From the IMG/VR virus record IMGVR_UViG_3300048589_001656, positions 1-41,062 of that record: a DNA stretch of 41,062 nucleotides. One strand, 5' to 3'. Position numbers and translations under genes: made by a program. The notes under the pieces were generated by a model. The model saw only the letters and a program-made list of their open reading frames with translations, searched no databases and was not told the origin of the DNA. Below, one piece after another: positions 6,570 to 12,838 of this stretch (its first letter is position 1; each line of letters starts with the position of its first letter). Origin of the DNA: a virus.

Positions 6570-9500
6570 TTAGTAGAGTTTGGCTAATTTCTGGCGCTTC
6601 AGCCTTATGGGTGCGCTTTGTCTGTTGCCCATCTCTTCGCTAAATGATTTATATCGTGCGCGTGGTTTGGCATATGCCTCAAGTGTTTTTCTGTATGAGG
6701 ACAAGATTTGTGCATCAGATATAGTCTTTTTACCTTTTTTACCCGATCCACCAAGTGATTTGAGTTTATCTCCCGACATGTAATGGGTGAGGTTCAAGCC
6801 ATATTCTTCATTAAGCATCTCAGCGACTGATTGCGTTAGCACTTTACCTTGATAGAGCTTGCGTAATAGGTCGGATAGTTCTTTGTCTGATTTAGCAGTT
6901 TTAAGAGTTTGATGTACCCACTTCGCCCGTTGCTCGGTGGTTTTGCTGCCGCCCGTGGCGTGTGACTCCAGCTCGTAGCCGAACACTTGCTCGGGGTTTT
7001 GCTTGCGCATCTGGTTGATGGTATTTACTGCCCGGACGTTTTTTTCCATCTCGGTGTCAAGTTTCTTTTTGCGTTCATCCTCGGTCAGGCTCGAGTCATA
7101 CGTGTACTTAATGCGGTTTCCTTTAGCGTTGTTAATCTCTTGAAGTGCTTGTTTGTAGAAGATTTTTGCTTCTTCTGGGTCACGCGGTATGGTGATTTTT
7201 CCATCTTCAGCTGATGCTTTTGATCCAGGCTTAATTACTTCACCAATTCTATCCAATAGACTACCACCATCTTCTTTTGACTTATCCTTGTTGAAGTATT
7301 CTTTTGATCCGGGCAAGCTATATTGTCCAAGAGCCGCTGCCTTAACATAGTTTGATGGCGTTTGCTCAATCTCAAATCTAGTCTTTCCACCCTTTGTTTT
7401 AGATGCTCCCTGATTTACCGCACCAACTCCCTCAAATGCTCTTTTAATTGCCACTCCGCCCGGCACAAATGGTACTAACTTGCTTCCGATGTTTTTGGCG
7501 TGGTCAAATGCGTCACGCTCATTGTTGTATTGATCGGGGTTATCCATTGCGGCATCTTTGACAGCACTTCCAAGTCCAAAGATGGGGCTTCCGCCAACTT
7601 TCACGCTTGGAATCAAGTCTTTAATATCCATGCCTAGTAATTCTCCAAAGGCAGTAATAATAAGCACGTTAGCTCCTGCCCATCGAATAAGTCCAGCAAA
7701 CTCCTTGTTCTTTAATTTCTCTCCAAGATATTCACCTTGTTTTAGTGAAAAACTCTGGAATTGAAGCAAAGTTTTGGCTACGTCTGATTGAAGTGCTACA
7801 GGGGTATCAACCTGACCAAAGGTAAACTGTGTTTTTCTGGCTATATCAATGCCTTCTTGAATCGCTTGATTAAGTGGCTTTCCCTGTGAAAGCGCTCGTT
7901 GTTTCGCGCCGTAGTATGCCGCACCTCGGTTCACTTTTTCGGCAAGATTGAACAAAGCAAACAATCCATTGTCGAAGCGCTCAATAACCCGTTTTTTGGC
8001 GCTTAGATTTCTATCCTGCACCATAGCATTGTCAAGCACGCCAACTCGCTTGAGTTCATCATCTCCACCAAATAGACTTCTCATGGTTTTGGCATAGCCG
8101 ATGGTGGTGTATTTCTCACCTAATTCTGCATAGGTGTTTGCTCCCTGGGTTAGGTTTTTCAAGGCAGTTCGTGGATTAAGTCCAAGCGTGCCTCTATATA
8201 CCATTCGGCGCATCTTTCGACTGACCTCTGCCATCGGTCTATCACCTAGCTTGTAGCCAATGGGTGAGTCTTTAACTAATTGATCGAACAATTCATCAAT
8301 CTTGGTTGGTCGCAAGTTCACCCGGTCAACATATTCTTTGACATACTCCCATGATTTTGCATCAAGCGGTGATTCTTCCAGGGTTCTTCCAGCCTTGTTT
8401 TGTAGTTCTCCAAGCGCCTGATCCATATGATATTTTCTGGTGGCACGCTTAACATACGCATCCACCGCTCTGAAAGCATCTTCGACATATCCTTTTTTGC
8501 CTAGGCGTTGCTCTAAAAATGGATCGTAAACTGATCCAGGCACTTTGTCTCTAATTAGTTTGGCTAGTTCGGGATCAAAGTCTTTATTGATTAAATCTTT
8601 TTCAAATATGTGAGTGATGTAATGAGTAATTCGTTTGTCTTCTGGTAATTGTAGTTTGTCTGCCCAGTTGGATAGATAGGTGCGCATCTCTTTGGCTACT
8701 TTGAGTTCGGTGGGGTTGAGTTTGACTTGTTTTTGTCCGTCAAGATATTTGAAGATGTTGGTTGATGATTGCTCATTATTCCCGATCTCATTCCACCACT
8801 TATTAACTGTGTCTAGTTCTTTGGGTAAGTCTTGTTTGTAATCAAGCTCTTTCTTGCGTAGTAATTCCGCCTCTTTTCCAAGTCCTAGTTTGCTTAATAC
8901 TCGATCAGGTGTTCTCAGGTAGTCGAGCGCATTAACCTTACCATTGGGGGTGGTATACTCATGGCGTGGAGCTGATCGAAACCCTATTAACGCTTCTTTC
9001 TCTGGTGGCAGTTGGATTTTTGGTGTTGTTTTTTGGACTATTGCTGTTTGTGGTTGTGAAGGCAATCCTGACAAAGCCTTTGTCTGAGCTTGATACGAGT
9101 TTCTGGGTAACGACTTTGGTAGTGGTAGGTTTCCTGTTTGCTGTGTTTTTCCTGTAAATGTTGGGTGTGAAAATGGTGGGATACTATTATCAAATATTCT
9201 CTTGGCTTCTGGTGCGCTTATTTGTTTGATTTGATCATCGTTATATCCAAGAGATCTTAGTTGTGTGGCATAGTTAAGCAAGTGACCAATTCGCTCTCTA
9301 GGGTTTTGGCTTGGTATACTATCGTTGAATGTTTGACCTTTTAATTGCCTTTGCTGCATTGATTGTAATGTTTGCACCCCACTATTTTTGGGGAGGGATG
9401 ATTGTTGATTCTCCAAAGAAGACAGTGCTGTATGTGTTAATGGTTGCATGGATGGGTTTAATTGGGGGGTTGTACTTAAAGTTTTTTGGTTAGGGTTTCC

Positions 9501-10463
9501 CTTAGACACAAACTCATCTGGCTTGATAAAACCACTCTGATCTCTCCATCTTGGTTGTATTTCAGTAACTAATTGACCACCTCGCATTACCTGAATTGGC
9601 TTTCGCTCATTTAGAAAATCGATTTGCTCCTTCATTTTTTTGTAAAATTGTCCATTAACTCGATATCGCTTGGTTTTGTCATCCCACACTGGAGAAGTAT
9701 CACCCTTAACTCGAACAAACTTGCTTGGATCAATCTGAATCTTGTCGCCAACAACTTTCACCATTCCTTTGCCTAATCGGGCAGCTTCTCCGCCAATCTC
9801 AGTTCCAGCTCCGAAAAGTGAGCCATAAATCATGTCATTGGCAATTGCTTTCCATCTTGTTTCTCCCTGCTGAAGTGGTCGAATTGCCCCCTCAATTGGT
9901 CCTTCGATCAACCCTTCTCTAATTGCTCCTGTGGTTACATTTTGAGCCATCCTGCTTAGTAGCGGTCCTGTTGTCTGAGGCTTAATAGTTGAAAGTGGGT
10001 TTATTGCAGAAAGAGCGGTGTAAAATGGAGCTTTTGAAGCACCCTGAGCAAATGTTTCTCCCCAGGTGTTTTTATTTATGAAAGAGTTACCCTTCATTTT
10101 ATTGGATACACCCTGCATACCAATATTTATTCCGCCACCCACAAGAAACTTTGGAATTGTGGTAAATGGAGCTGCAACCGCATTGATGACGTTATATGCA
10201 TCGGTTGGTTTTGCTGGAGTACCGCCGGGCAGTAGATTTTTTGCCGAAGAAAGTCCTTGTTTTCCGACCTTATATAGCTCGTTGGTCATTGCCCCACCTG
10301 CATAGGTGATGGGATTAGCCATTAAGCGTCTACCAACTCCACCACTGGCTTGTTCTCGGTTATAAGCTATCTTTGCCAACTGCGCTTGTTGCAAGTAGTT
10401 TTGTGCTGGTTTAACAAGCCTGGTGTAGCTTTGTTTGAGTTTATCCTTGACGGAATAAGCCAT
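6570..10463 (-). CDS. Giant internal virion / DNA-ejection protein, 1297 aa
   Basis: The largest gene. The N-terminal 240 residues have small-residue-rich, membrane-active-like helices (AMTNELYKVGKQGLSSAKNL, VAAPFTTIPKFLVGGGINIG). Residues about 330-500 are a low-complexity Q/P/S/T linker. Residues about 520-960 are a large helical domain with many charged pairs, including a hydrophobic segment WAGANVLIITAFGELLG. The C-terminus is basic and helical. Size, composition and its place next to the Q-rich 400-residue protein suit the ejected internal core proteins of podoviruses, which form a trans-envelope channel. I see no lytic transglycosylase motif. Ribosome site AGGAGTAGGC. Other readings, such as a large polyvalent protein, cannot be excluded. 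Confidence 0.55.
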   Translation of the reverse strand: MAYSVKDKLKQSYTRLVKPAQNYLQQAQLAKIAYNREQASGGVGRRLMANPITYAGGAMTNELYKVGKQGLSSAKNLLPGGTPAKPTDAYNVINAVAAPFTTIPKFLVGGGINIGMQGVSNKMKGNSFINKNTWGETFAQGASKAPFYTALSAINPLSTIKPQTTGPLLSRMAQNVTTGAIREGLIEGPIEGAIRPLQQGETRWKAIANDMIYGSLFGAGTEIGGEAARLGKGMVKVVGDKIQIDPSKFVRVKGDTSPVWDDKTKRYRVNGQFYKKMKEQIDFLNERKPIQVMRGGQLVTEIQPRWRDQSGFIKPDEFVSKGNPNQKTLSTTPQLNPSMQPLTHTALSSLENQQSSLPKNSGVQTLQSMQQRQLKGQTFNDSIPSQNPRERIGHLLNYATQLRSLGYNDDQIKQISAPEAKRIFDNSIPPFSHPTFTGKTQQTGNLPLPKSLPRNSYQAQTKALSGLPSQPQTAIVQKTTPKIQLPPEKEALIGFRSAPRHEYTTPNGKVNALDYLRTPDRVLSKLGLGKEAELLRKKELDYKQDLPKELDTVNKWWNEIGNNEQSSTNIFKYLDGQKQVKLNPTELKVAKEMRTYLSNWADKLQLPEDKRITHYITHIFEKDLINKDFDPELAKLIRDKVPGSVYDPFLEQRLGKKGYVEDAFRAVDAYVKRATRKYHMDQALGELQNKAGRTLEESPLDAKSWEYVKEYVDRVNLRPTKIDELFDQLVKDSPIGYKLGDRPMAEVSRKMRRMVYRGTLGLNPRTALKNLTQGANTYAELGEKYTTIGYAKTMRSLFGGDDELKRVGVLDNAMVQDRNLSAKKRVIERFDNGLFALFNLAEKVNRGAAYYGAKQRALSQGKPLNQAIQEGIDIARKTQFTFGQVDTPVALQSDVAKTLLQFQSFSLKQGEYLGEKLKNKEFAGLIRWAGANVLIITAFGELLGMDIKDLIPSVKVGGSPIFGLGSAVKDAAMDNPDQYNNERDAFDHAKNIGSKLVPFVPGGVAIKRAFEGVGAVNQGASKTKGGKTRFEIEQTPSNYVKAAALGQYSLPGSKEYFNKDKSKEDGGSLLDRIGEVIKPGSKASAEDGKITIPRDPEEAKIFYKQALQEINNAKGNRIKYTYDSSLTEDERKKKLDTEMEKNVRAVNTINQMRKQNPEQVFGYELESHATGGSKTTEQRAKWVHQTLKTAKSDKELSDLLRKLYQGKVLTQSVAEMLNEEYGLNLTHYMSGDKLKSLGGSGKKGKKTISDAQILSSYRKTLEAYAKPRARYKSFSEEMGNRQSAPIRLKRQKLAKLY

Positions 10464-10471
10464 GCCTACTC

Positions 10472-11674
10472 CTATCGGGTAATTTGACTACCAACCATAG
10501 GCGAGTAATTTAGGCCCATCGATTGTGCTTCCTCATCTTCTTGACCTGGTTGTGGCGAGAACATTCTGTAGTTGGGATTCATTGATTGTGCCTGTTGTTG
10601 CACCATCTGTGCCGGATCCATCTGGCTGTACGATCCTTGTAAGCCTTGGTTGTAGACGCTGGCATTTTGAGCGTTAAATGGATCTATAGCAGCATTCGCA
10701 CTGTCCTGTTGCTGTTTCCACATATCCATCTGCGCTTTGAAGGTTGCAGCCTGCACCTTGGCTTGGTTGACTTGATCGTAGTAGCTTCTCCAGGCGTTCA
10801 TGGTCGCATTTTGTTTCGCCTGCGCTGATCCGACTCTTTGTTGACTGATGTAGGACAAATTGTCTTGCAATGTTTGCTTTGCCTGAAACACGTTGGCAGT
10901 ATACGCATCATTTAATTCAACTGTCTTGCGGTCATAGAATTGGTTAACGCGCTCAATTGCCTGTCTGGTCTGGTCTTGCACGTTACCAAGTCTTGACTGT
11001 GCCTCACGTCCAAAGCGTTCTGCAAGGGCTTCTGAGGTTGATCCACCACCTGCAATTGCGGTTCGGGCAGCGTCTTTTTGCTGTAAGTCAGAGAGCAATT
11101 GGCGTACTTGGGCAAGGTTCAAGGCTTCAGACTTCTTCACTCCCTCGGTTTGGGTAGCCTTTTCAGTGCTATAGAGCTTTTCCTGGTTGGCTTTTTGGGT
11201 ATCCATCATGCCGACAGTTTCATTGAAGTTTGATTGGGCTTGACCCGCTTGTGAGTCGAGATAACTATTAAATTGGTTAAATTGGTCGTTAATCATGCTG
11301 ATTTCACTATCGCCACCGCCCGAGAATGGTTGATCAGGAGAGTTGAGGTTCGTGTCAAATGAGAATGAGTCGCCACCGCCTGAGTTGACGCTTGTAGCGT
11401 TTGATGGACCTTTGGGATATGCACCACCAATTTTTTGAGTCTGTTGTGGTTGCCAAGATGCTACTTGTTGAGAGTAGTTTTGTGCATTAGATGGTAATGC
11501 GCCAGACCCGGCGTATGCCTTTGGTACTAACTGAAATTTCGAACCAGGATTACCACCCCATGATTGCAATGATTCTGATAAATTATATTCAGGTAATCTA
11601 TTTCCTATTGCGCCGCCAACTTTGTCGATTGCGCTCCCAATTTTACCCCCAATACTACTTGCTGTGATTGCCAT
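10472..11674 (-). CDS. Gln/Ala-rich internal virion protein, 400 aa
   Basis: The start is the ATG at 11674 behind GGGAGGCAAT; the frame stays open upstream but without a ribosome site. The first 130 residues are Gly/Ser/Asn-rich and disordered, with some repeated GGGDS motifs. Residues about 130-330 form a long Gln/Ala/Lys coiled coil (MMDTQKANQEKLYSTEKATQ, LQQKDAARTAIAGGGSTSEA, RVNQFYDRKTVELND). The tail is Gln/Met/Pro-rich. The pattern fits an elongated internal or neck protein that works with the 1297-residue protein nine bases downstream. No named family is recognised. Confidence 0.55.
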   Translation of the reverse strand: MAITASSIGGKIGSAIDKVGGAIGNRLPEYNLSESLQSWGGNPGSKFQLVPKAYAGSGALPSNAQNYSQQVASWQPQQTQKIGGAYPKGPSNATSVNSGGGDSFSFDTNLNSPDQPFSGGGDSEISMINDQFNQFNSYLDSQAGQAQSNFNETVGMMDTQKANQEKLYSTEKATQTEGVKKSEALNLAQVRQLLSDLQQKDAARTAIAGGGSTSEALAERFGREAQSRLGNVQDQTRQAIERVNQFYDRKTVELNDAYTANVFQAKQTLQDNLSYISQQRVGSAQAKQNATMNAWRSYYDQVNQAKVQAATFKAQMDMWKQQQDSANAAIDPFNAQNASVYNQGLQGSYSQMDPAQMVQQQAQSMNPNYRMFSPQPGQEDEEAQSMGLNYSPMVGSQITR

Positions 11675-11686
11675 ATTGCCTCCCGG

Positions 11687-11694
11687 TGTATAAT
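11687..11694 (+). promoter_or_regulatory. Plus-strand -10 box giving a near-leaderless start
   Basis: TGTATAAT ends eight bases before the ATG of the plus-strand 61-residue gene. A start site about seven bases downstream would fall on or next to that ATG, and there is no ribosome site, so the message would be leaderless or nearly so. It overlaps the ribosome-site region of the opposite gene. Confidence 0.4.
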
Positions 11695-11701
11695 TCACCT
11701 A

Positions 11702-11887
11702 ATGAAATACTTTTCGTTACTAATGATTGCGATTGGTTTTTTGGTGTCATTATTTTGGATTCCACTTTATTTCTATTCAGATGACCCAACTCGCGTTACT
11801 TTAATTGGTATGTTTTCTCCATATACGTTGTTGATGCCGCTTGGACTCGTATTGAAGTTAATTGCCAATAAAAAGGCCACCCGATAA
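11702..11887 (+). CDS. Small membrane protein, 61 aa (plus-strand accessory gene)
   Basis: A 61-residue protein with two clear hydrophobic spans: YFSLLMIAIGFLVSLFWIPL (about residues 3-22) and YTLLMPLGLVLKLIA (about 42-56), joined by a polar turn with DDPTR and ending in a basic tail (NKKATR). The topology suggests an inner-membrane protein with a basic cytoplasmic end. It runs against all neighbouring virion genes and is base-wise AT-rich, so it may be an accessory (moron-like) gene, for example superinfection exclusion; that role is a guess. Its last codons overlap the terminator stem of cassette B on the other strand. Confidence 0.5.
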   Translation: MKYFSLLMIAIGFLVSLFWIPLYFYSDDPTRVTLIGMFSPYTLLMPLGLVLKLIANKKATR

Positions 11888-11895
11888 AAGGTGGC
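11870..11895 (-). terminator. Intrinsic terminator of leader cassette B
   Basis: Minus-strand stem GCCACC paired with GGTGGC (loop of eight bases), followed by CTTTTTATT. It overlaps the 3' end of the plus-strand 61-residue gene, so the same inverted repeat may end that transcript as well, although its U tract on the plus strand is poor. Confidence 0.65.
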
Positions 11896-11929
11896 TGCAA
11901 GTCTTTTGTAGCTTGGGTATATTATAGCA
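11895..11929 (-). promoter_or_regulatory. Late leader cassette B: extended -10 and AAGAC hairpin
   Basis: TGCTATAAT (11921-11929) is followed after nine bases by CTACAA-AAGAC-TTGCAG (11895-11911; five of six pairs form, one A-C mismatch). The base of the small hairpin shares one base with the terminator. The gene it would serve (11674) lies more than 200 bases further on, beyond the antisense 61-residue gene, unlike the other copies. The same AT-rich stretch reads TATTAT on the plus strand, so promoters may overlap here. Confidence 0.6.
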
Positions 11930-11936
11930 CTAAGTT

Positions 11937-12242
11937 ATGAACAACTTGAAAAACATTTATATCAGCGCCATACTTCTTTTAATTATTGGTGGGATGCTTT
12001 ATTATTTTCTCGTTTTTGTACCAGAGCAACAAAGAGTCCAAAGAATAACTGACGAAACTATTAAACGAGACAAAGCAATTCAGTGTTTAAATGATGCTGA
12101 CGCCAAATTCAACACCTATATCAATGCAAACTGCAAGTATGATAATAATGGTCAATGCTTTGTTGACAACAATATACGCAAGATGTTTGAGTCCGAGAGA
12201 ACCAACGATAGAATAACTTGTCAAAAGGTGTGGGGGCTGTAA
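11937..12242 (+). CDS. Membrane-anchored small protein with four cysteines, 101 aa
   Basis: A 101-residue protein with one N-terminal hydrophobic span (IYISAILLLIIGGMLYYFLVFV, about residues 7-28) and a charged, soluble C-terminal domain carrying four cysteines (IQCLND, NANCKY, GQCFVD, ITCQKV). The signal-anchor plan suggests an exported, possibly disulphide-linked domain. No ribosome site is seen; a TATTAT box ends 11 bases before ATG. It is the second plus-strand gene of the accessory island. The role is unknown; host-surface or exclusion functions are common for such genes in prophages. Confidence 0.5.
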   Translation: MNNLKNIYISAILLLIIGGMLYYFLVFVPEQQRVQRITDETIKRDKAIQCLNDADAKFNTYINANCKYDNNGQCFVDNNIRKMFESERTNDRITCQKVWGL

Positions 12243-12448
12243 ATCAAGAAATCATTGCACCACAAAAACATCTCTTAATACCCCCTGGGGCTTCTTAAGA
12301 CGTCCTCTCTCCCTCTACTCTCTCCCTCTGAGTACCTCATCAGTAGTTCCTTGCCCCCTCCATTATTCAAGCTAATGGTAACCGGGTATAAGTCTTGCTG
12401 TTTGTTAAGTTATGAGTACACTCGTCGGTCGGTCGGTTCGGTTTGAGC

Positions 12449-12501
12449 TACAGTGCATGCCTCTTAATTGGTTCACCTTAGAGGTGGGCATGAGTGCTGT
12501 A
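12449..12501. repeat. Long imperfect inverted repeat
   Basis: TACAG (12449) pairs with CTGTA (12497-12501), CATGCC (12456-12461) with GGCATG (12487-12492), and TCT (12462-12464) with AGA (12480-12482), around a 15-base loop. Fourteen pairs form on either strand with small internal loops. It has no U tract, so it is not a terminator; it could be a structured RNA or a protein-binding site. Confidence 0.5.
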
Positions 12502-12554
12502 TCACCACCCTATCCCTTGCCTTATTAGCAAGCATTGACATGTTGCTTACCAAC

Positions 12555-12587
12555 AAAAAAAGACCCATGACAAAAAGTCATGAGCCT
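12555..12587 (-). terminator. Intrinsic terminator of cassette C
   Basis: Minus-strand stem AGGCTCATGAC paired with GTCATGGGTCT (loop UUUUU) followed by seven U. Two pairs are G-U on the minus strand and mismatched on the plus strand, so the minus strand is the functional one. No minus-strand gene follows it directly, so it seems to end a non-coding transcript. Confidence 0.8.
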
Positions 12588-12588
12588 G

Positions 12589-12603
12589 CTTAAGTCTTTT
12601 AAG
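12589..12603 (-). promoter_or_regulatory. AAGAC hairpin, copy C
   Basis: CTTAA-AAGAC-TTAAG, a perfect five-pair stem with the same pentaloop as the other leader cassettes, one base before the terminator. Unlike the others it has no -10 box close by; the nearest is at 12831-12838, more than 200 bases upstream. Confidence 0.7.
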
Positions 12604-12616
12604 TCCGGCTAGAACA

Positions 12617-12710
12617 AAACCCTCTCTATGTTGTAGAGATGGGGCGAGTCAGAGCCTAGTATCTGATTCCCACCCCCACAACATAAAAAGGGTTTAACTA
12701 GGCTTACTCG
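12617..12710 (-). ncRNA. Candidate structured RNA with two competing long stems
   Basis: Read on the minus strand, 12695-12678 pairs with 12634-12617 over 18 positions without a mismatch if two G-U pairs are allowed; on the plus strand these are C-A mismatches. Inside, GGTGGG pairs with CCCATC and TCAGA with TCTGA, making a 79-nt extended hairpin. A rival stem pairs 12710-12697 (CGAGTAAGCCTAGT) with 12660-12645 (ACTAGGCTCTGACTCG): eight plus five pairs around a small loop. The two long stems interlock, so they probably exclude each other. The element lies between a -10 box and the AAGAC hairpin plus terminator, as expected for a roughly 270-nt untranslated RNA. The function is unknown. Confidence 0.55.
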
Positions 12711-12766
12711 CAATAATAGAATACCACGATGAATATGTTTTTTCAATAATTAACTGGATATAACAC

Positions 12767-12811
12767 ATCTCTGCTAAAGATATATCCACAGTTCGAGTCT
12801 GTGCCGGGGCA
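12767..12811 (+). other. Orphan tRNA 3' half (possible attachment-site core)
   Basis: On the plus strand the sequence holds a T arm, CACAG-TTCGAGT-CTGTG (12787-12803), then CCGGGGC and A as the 3' acceptor strand and discriminator. Before it is an anticodon-arm-like ATCT-CTGCTAA-AGAT with U33 and A37/A38. No matching 5' acceptor strand (GCCCCGG-like) or D arm is present upstream, and CAA follows in place of CCA. Tyrosine integrases often use the 3' end of a host tRNA gene as att core, and attP then carries just such a fragment. The integrase is 11.8 kb away, which is unusual, so a relic is the alternative. Confidence 0.5.
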
Positions 12812-12830
12812 CAAATGAGCTTATGTTTGG

Positions 12831-12838
12831 ATTATACA
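12831..12838 (-). promoter_or_regulatory. -10 box after the 656-residue tail gene
   Basis: TGTATAAT begins directly after the TAG stop of the tail gene. TTGGCA stands 15 bases upstream of TATAAT, a good -35 sequence at short spacing. It would start a minus-strand transcript through the structured element to the terminator at 12555. Confidence 0.5.

Larger units (their letters stand above)
12243..12838. other. 596-base gene-free region with structured DNA/RNA
   Basis: No supported coding region. It holds, from left to right: a 12-base polypyrimidine direct repeat (CTCTCTCCCTCT at 12305-12316 and 12318-12329), a CGGT triplet repeat (12426-12437), a long imperfect hairpin (12449-12501), cassette C (12555-12603), a very long structured element (12617-12710), an orphan tRNA 3' half (12767-12811) and a -10 box (12831-12838). 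It separates the tail genes from the plus-strand accessory genes and may be the temperate phage's attachment and regulatory region. Confidence 0.6.

Noticed and set aside
8966-9157. Plus-strand hydrophobic 63-residue frame inside the 1297-residue gene
   Set aside because: It starts with GTG without a ribosome site and is antisense to a Gln/Pro/Ser-rich linker, whose complement is hydrophobic by composition.
12388-12395. An eighth AAGACTTA motif
   Set aside because: The bases around AAGAC do not pair and no terminator follows, so it was taken as chance.
12621-12639. tRNA-Asn-like anticodon arm (TCTCT-ATGTTGT-AGAGA)
   Set aside because: The loop has T33 and GTT but lacks A37, and no T arm or acceptor is at the right distance; the bases are better used by the long stems of the structured RNA.
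12617-12710. A classical H-type pseudoknot formed by the two interlocking stems
   Set aside because: Only one base joins the two 5' arms, which cannot span an 18-pair stem, so exclusive alternative folds are more likely than both stems at once.
12732-12811. A complete tRNA gene on the plus strand
   Set aside because: The T arm and acceptor 3' strand are clear, but no 5' strand complementary to CCGGGGC and no D arm can be found, so only a 3' half was reported.
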